A stretch of 8,726 nt of DNA from Methanothrix sp. (GTDB lineage Archaea > Halobacteriota > Methanosarcinia > Methanotrichales > Methanotrichaceae), in assembly GCA_028708055.1 (NCBI GenBank), contig JAQVZT010000097.1, forward strand, positions 1-8,726, in the 5' to 3' direction. A program made the translations under genes and the position numbers. Positions 5,215 through 8,726 of the stretch are shown here, piece after piece. The notes beneath the pieces were generated by a model that searched no databases, was not told the DNA's origin, and saw nothing but the letters and a program-made list of their open reading frames with translations. Position 1 is the stretch's first letter. The number at the start of each line of letters is the position of its first letter.

Positions 5215-5963
5215 CCCGCGTTCTGAAGATTGGTGGAAGCATCTTAACCGACAAGAGCCGGGAGTTAGAGGCGCGGCCCGATGAGATCCGGCGAGTGGCT
5301 CAGGAGATTTCTGCCCATCCGGATGATGTGGTGCTTGTTCATGGAGCAGGCTCCTTCGGACACATTCCGGCAAAAAAGTATGGTCTGCCCCAGAAGTTCA
5401 ATCGAGAGGGACTGAGAGTCACTCACCGCAGCGTGGCCCGGCTCTGCGAGATGGTGGTCGAGGCGCTCAGCCGGGCGGGAGTTGAGAGCCTGCCGGTTCA
5501 TCCCCTATCCTGCCTTTGCCTTAAGGGCGGCAGAATAGACAGCTTCTTTATGGAGCCGATCAGCGAGATGCTTAAAGACGGCATCATGCCGGTGTTGCAT
5601 GGTGATGTGGCAATGGATATTACAGGTAAAGCGGCAATAGTGTCCGGTGACCAGCTGGTCTCCTACATCGCCAGATCTCTAAAGGCTGAAGTGGTCGCCA
5701 TTGGAAGCAATGTCGATGGTGTCCTCTTTTCTGGAAGGCCTCTATCCAGGATTACCAGAATGGATCTCGCCCAGGTGCAGAGCGCCATCGGAGGCAGCGG
5801 CGAGGTGGACGTTACCGGCGGCATGAGAGGAAAGCTGCTGGAGCTACTGGATCTGGCTGATTTGGGAATAGAGTCAATGATATTTAATGCAGGCACAGAA
5901 GGAAATATAGCCCGCGCCCTGAATGGCGAGCATATTGGAACCAGGATAGGTGGAAGAAAATGA
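5211..5963 (+). CDS. ipk: Isopentenyl phosphate kinase
   Basis: This 250-residue amino-acid-kinase-fold enzyme phosphorylates isopentenyl phosphate to IPP with ATP, the late step of the archaeal mevalonate pathway. It shows the fold's N-terminal VLKIGGSILTDK (4-15), HGAGSFGHIPAKKYGL (44-59), HGD (130-132), SGDQLV (145-150) and DVTGGMRGK (200-208). His51 in the GSFGH segment corresponds to the substrate-phosphate-binding histidine that distinguishes IPK from other amino-acid kinases. Both ends overlap neighbours by 4 nt (ATGA with mvk and with fni), which implies translational coupling within the isoprenoid block. Length is normal for archaeal IPKs. Confidence 0.95.
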   Translation: MTRVLKIGGSILTDKSRELEARPDEIRRVAQEISAHPDDVVLVHGAGSFGHIPAKKYGLPQKFNREGLRVTHRSVARLCEMVVEALSRAGVESLPVHPLSCLCLKGGRIDSFFMEPISEMLKDGIMPVLHGDVAMDITGKAAIVSGDQLVSYIARSLKAEVVAIGSNVDGVLFSGRPLSRITRMDLAQVQSAIGGSGEVDVTGGMRGKLLELLDLADLGIESMIFNAGTEGNIARALNGEHIGTRIGGRK

Positions 5964-7048
5964 CCACATCCAGCCGCAAGCTCGACCATATCCGAATCTG
6001 CACGGAAAAGCCGGTAGATGCCATAGAGAGGCCCTTTGAGGATCTGGTCCTGATTCACAGGGCATTGCCGGAGATCGATGAAGAGGATATCGATACATCC
6101 TGCGAATTTCTGGGAAAGAAGTTAAGGGCGCCTCTCATGATCAGCGCCATGACCGGTGGCCATCCAGGTGTCAAGCAGATCAATGTCCGCCTGGGCGAAG
6201 CAGCCTCACGGCTGGGCATTGCTCTCGGTGTCGGATCGCAGAGGGCGGCGCTGGAGGATAAAACCCTGGTGGATACCTTCTCGGCAGTGAGAGATGCAGC
6301 GCCGGACATTCCCATAATAGGAAACATCGGAGCCGTCCAGCTTAAGAGGTATGGACCTGAGGTCCTGGAGAGGCTGGCGGATATGATCGATGCGGATGCC
6401 ATTGCCGTTCATCTCAACTTTCTGCAGGAGAGCATTCAACCGGAAGGAGACAAAGATGCCGGCGGCGTGCTGGAAGCCATTAAAGCTGTAGCCAGAGGGC
6501 CGGTTCCCATCATGGTCAAGGAGACCGGCGCCGGGGTATCGCGAGAAGTGGCTGTGGATCTGGTCTCGGCGGGCGTGAAGATGATTGATGTCTCTGGTGT
6601 GGGCGGTCTCTCCTGGGCTGGAGTTGAGGCGTTTCGCGCCGCGGAGATAGGCGACGATGATCTGGAGAAGATGGGACGGTTGTTTGAAAGCTGGGGAATT
6701 CCGACCCCTGTGAGCATCGTCGAGTGCAGAGCGGCTGGCGCTTTTGTCATCTCCTCAGGAGGGGTGCGAAGCGGCCTGGATGCTGCCAAGAGCCTGGCGC
6801 TGGGCGCTGGTATTGCTGGAACTGCTCTTCCTCTGTTAGGTCCGGCCACGAAAGACGCAAAAGAAGTTATAAAGGTTATGAATGAATATATTCGCGCTTT
6901 GAGGATCACAATGTTTCTCACCGGATGCAGGAAAGTGGATCAGCTTTCTGGAGTTCCTCTTGTGGTTCTAGGAAGGACCAGAGAGTGGCTGGGTGCGCGG
7001 GGTTTCGATTTGAGAGCATTTTCTGTTTATAGAGAGTTGGCAAAATGA
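5960..7048 (+). CDS. fni: Type 2 isopentenyl-diphosphate delta-isomerase (FMN-dependent)
   Basis: This 362-residue TIM-barrel flavoprotein interconverts IPP and DMAPP using reduced FMN. Diagnostic segments are RKLDHI (6-11), the SAMTGG flavin-binding turn (62-67), GSQRAAL (92-98), HLNFLQE (151-157), QPEGD (160-164), VKETGAGVS (186-194), SGVGG (212-216) and SSGGVRSGLDAAKSLALGA (265-283), which holds the FMN phosphate. Gln160 and Glu162 match the conserved acid/base and metal-binding positions. It is unrelated in fold to the type 1 (Nudix) isomerase. The ATG overlaps the ipk stop by 4 nt, and its own stop overlaps the RNase J start by 4 nt. Confidence 0.95.
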   Translation: MTTSSRKLDHIRICTEKPVDAIERPFEDLVLIHRALPEIDEEDIDTSCEFLGKKLRAPLMISAMTGGHPGVKQINVRLGEAASRLGIALGVGSQRAALEDKTLVDTFSAVRDAAPDIPIIGNIGAVQLKRYGPEVLERLADMIDADAIAVHLNFLQESIQPEGDKDAGGVLEAIKAVARGPVPIMVKETGAGVSREVAVDLVSAGVKMIDVSGVGGLSWAGVEAFRAAEIGDDDLEKMGRLFESWGIPTPVSIVECRAAGAFVISSGGVRSGLDAAKSLALGAGIAGTALPLLGPATKDAKEVIKVMNEYIRALRITMFLTGCRKVDQLSGVPLVVLGRTREWLGARGFDLRAFSVYRELAK

Positions 7049-8382
7049 AGGATATTTCAATAATCGCTGTGGGCGGCTACAATGAAATTGGCCGCAATAT
7101 GACGGCGCTGAGGATCGGAAAGGATATTGTGGTAATGGACATGGGAATCCGGCTGGACAGGGTGCAGATCCACGAGGACACTGATGTGGAATCGCTGCAT
7201 GCGGCTGATCTGATCAACATGGGGGCCATTCCCGACGATAGCATCATGCAGAGTGTTGATGGAACGGTAAGGGCCATCGCCTGTACTCACGGTCATCTGG
7301 ACCATATCGGTGCCATCTCCAAGCTGGCCCACAAGTATCATGCTCCGATCATTGCCTCACCGTTCACGGCTGATCTCATCAGTCAGGAGATCAAGTCAGA
7401 GAAGATCTTCGGGGTAAAAAATCCCCTGAATGTGATGAAAGCGGGAGAACGCTTTCCCGTGACGGAAGATATCGAACTCGAATTCATTCGTGTGCAGCAC
7501 AGCATAGTGGACTGCGTCTTTGCGGCCATTCATACGCCCAAGGGGATCATAATTTATGCCAATGATTTCAAGATAGACCGGTCTCCGACTCTGGGCGAAC
7601 CGCCAGACTTCGCCCGGCTGCGGTCCCTCGGAAAGCAAGGTGTGCTGGCTCTCATTACCGAGACCACCAACGCCGCCATCTCCGGAAAGACGCCATCCGA
7701 GAAGATCGCCAAGGACCTGGTCTGGGATGTGCTGCTCGGCACTGAGGAGTCCAAGTCCGGAATAATGGTCACCACATTCTCGTCCCACATTGCCCGCATA
7801 AGAGCAATAATTGAGGCCGCCCATAAGATGGGACGCAAGCCCGTACTTCTGGGCCGCTCCATGGAGAAGTACTGGGGAACGGCCATGAGAACGGGCTACG
7901 CGGGTCAGGGAGATGTGACCGTCTTTGGAAGGCGCAAATCAGTTGACAAAGCCCTGAAGAGGATGATGACCGAGGGTAAGGACAAGTATCTGCCCATAAT
8001 GACCGGACACCAGGGCGAGCCGGGAGCCATCCTGAGCCGGGTGGCCAATGGCGAGACCGACTATAACGTAGAATCCGGCGATAAGGTCATCTTCTCCGCG
8101 GGAATTATTCCTCAGCCGCTCAATGAGTCGAACAGGCACACGGTTGTCACCAAGCTGAAGATGCGTGGCGCCAGGATTTACGATAATGTGCATGTATCCG
8201 GGCATGCCTGCCGGGAAGATCACTGGGAGCTTCTGAGGATGATTCAGCCGGAGCACGTCATACCCAGCCACGGAAATCTGGTCACCCACAGCAATTATCT
8301 CATGATGGCAGAGGAGACTGGGTACTCGCTGGGTTCCAACTTCCATCTGGTGAGGAACGGCCAGGAGCTTGTGATCGATTAA
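7045..8382 (+). CDS. rnj: Archaeal RNase J (metallo-beta-lactamase/beta-CASP ribonuclease)
   Basis: This is a 445-residue protein with the full set of active-site motifs: HGHLDH (82-87), His152 in VQHSI, Asp174 in YANDFK, a beta-CASP insertion after about residue 200, His387 in VSGHA, and PSHGN with His409. A GHQGEP stretch (321-326) is typical of RNase J. Archaeal RNase J is a zinc-dependent exonuclease that degrades RNA 5'-to-3', with preference for 5'-monophosphate ends. The long C-terminal domain of bacterial RNase J is lacking, as is normal in archaea. No KH domains precede the lactamase core, so it is not the archaeal CPSF1 (FttA) type. It overlaps fni by 4 nt, and idsA starts 45 nt downstream. 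Confidence 0.93.
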   Translation: MKDISIIAVGGYNEIGRNMTALRIGKDIVVMDMGIRLDRVQIHEDTDVESLHAADLINMGAIPDDSIMQSVDGTVRAIACTHGHLDHIGAISKLAHKYHAPIIASPFTADLISQEIKSEKIFGVKNPLNVMKAGERFPVTEDIELEFIRVQHSIVDCVFAAIHTPKGIIIYANDFKIDRSPTLGEPPDFARLRSLGKQGVLALITETTNAAISGKTPSEKIAKDLVWDVLLGTEESKSGIMVTTFSSHIARIRAIIEAAHKMGRKPVLLGRSMEKYWGTAMRTGYAGQGDVTVFGRRKSVDKALKRMMTEGKDKYLPIMTGHQGEPGAILSRVANGETDYNVESGDKVIFSAGIIPQPLNESNRHTVVTKLKMRGARIYDNVHVSGHACREDHWELLRMIQPEHVIPSHGNLVTHSNYLMMAEETGYSLGSNFHLVRNGQELVID

Positions 8383-8394
8383 GCGAATCAAGTT

Positions 8395-8412
8395 GGCAAA
8401 TCAGGCAAATCA
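8395..8412 (+). repeat. Tandem duplication of a 9-base unit ahead of idsA
   Basis: GGCAAATCA occurs twice in a row (8395-8403 and 8404-8412) in the 45-nt gap between the RNase J stop and the idsA start, immediately before the GGAGGAG ribosome site. It looks like a small replication-slippage duplication. No function is suggested by the sequence. Confidence 0.6.
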
Positions 8413-8427
8413 AGGAGGAGAGCGAGA

Positions 8428-8726
8428 TTGACGAAAAAGATTGCTAAAGAGCTGGACCGGGAGCTGCAGGCGCGAGCTGATCTGGTCACGGGAGCCATCG
8501 ATAGTCTCCTGCCGGTAGTGCATCCCCGTCCCCTCTACGAAGCCGGCAGGCATCTGGTGGATGCGGGAGGAAAGAGGCTGCGGCCATCTATGCTGCTGCT
8601 GGCGGGCGAGGCTGCCGGCGGAGACGCGGCTGCGCTTGCCTCGGCTGCTGTATCCATTGAGCTGATTCATAACTTCACTCTCATTCATGATGACATCATG
8701 GACAATGCCGATGTGAGGCGCGGCAG
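8428..8726 (+). CDS. idsA: Prenyl diphosphate synthase (GGPP/FPP synthase type), C-terminus cut by window edge
   Basis: The first 99 residues are present. GGKRLRP (47-53) binds IPP diphosphate, and the first Asp-rich motif DDIMD (88-92) binds Mg2+ and the allylic substrate. The following NADVRRG is also typical. Five residues ahead of the first Asp lies Phe83 in HNFTLIHDD. A bulky residue at this position sets chain length in archaeal short-chain synthases and fits a geranylgeranyl (C20) or farnesyl (C15) product. The start is TTG at 8428, supported by GGAGGAG (8414-8420) with 7-nt spacing. The enzyme uses IPP and DMAPP made by the upstream enzymes to build side chains for archaeal ether lipids. 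The second Asp-rich motif lies beyond the window. Confidence 0.92.
   Translation, partial: MTKKIAKELDRELQARADLVTGAIDSLLPVVHPRPLYEAGRHLVDAGGKRLRPSMLLLAGEAAGGDAAALASAAVSIELIHNFTLIHDDIMDNADVRRG

Noticed and set aside
1..8726. CRISPR array, mobile element, toxin-antitoxin or defence system
   Set aside because: No spaced direct repeats, transposase, integrase or small toxin-like pairs were found; the window is core chromosomal sequence.

Overview
This window looks like chromosomal DNA from a methanogenic euryarchaeon, most like Methanosarcinales and plausibly a Methanothrix (Methanosaeta) relative. The evidence is archaeal-type ribosomal proteins (eL18 family L18e), small archaeal RNA polymerase subunits (RpoN, RpoK), an archaeal TATA/BRE promoter, Shine-Dalgarno sites of the GGAGGTGA type, a tRNA without an encoded CCA, and archaeal isoprenoid-lipid genes. 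The genus is inferred from overall impression only.

Layout. Bases 1-871 on the minus strand hold the N-terminal 290 codons of a TctA-like (DUF112/COG1784) polytopic membrane protein that runs off the left edge. A divergent intergenic region (872-1151) follows. It contains an 8-bp inverted repeat, a good TATA/BRE promoter for the plus-strand genes, and a roughly 100-nt leader that can fold into a closed multi-helix structure ending in the Shine-Dalgarno of the first gene.

From 1152 to the right edge all genes are on the plus strand and tightly packed. They run rpl18e, rpl13, rps9, rpoN, tRNA-Pro(CGG), rpoK, rps2, a Memo-family gene, mevalonate kinase, isopentenyl phosphate kinase, type 2 IPP isomerase, archaeal RNase J, and the start of a prenyl diphosphate synthase (idsA). 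Three consecutive junctions (mvk/ipk, ipk/fni, fni/rnj) are 4-nt ATGA overlaps. No convincing terminator was seen in the block, so it reads as one long superoperon, perhaps with internal promoters.

How the genes fit together. The first half makes ribosomal proteins and RNA polymerase subunits. The second half makes isoprenoid precursors for archaeal membrane lipids: phosphorylation of mevalonate, phosphorylation of isopentenyl phosphate to IPP, isomerisation to DMAPP, then chain elongation. Phosphomevalonate kinase and diphosphomevalonate decarboxylase are not in this block, which fits the archaeal mevalonate route that ends in IPK. An mRNA-decay nuclease (aRNase J) sits within the lipid block. 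No CRISPR array, IS element, phage gene or defence system was found. The least explained element is the structured leader ahead of rpl18e; the embedded tRNA-Pro is the next most notable.
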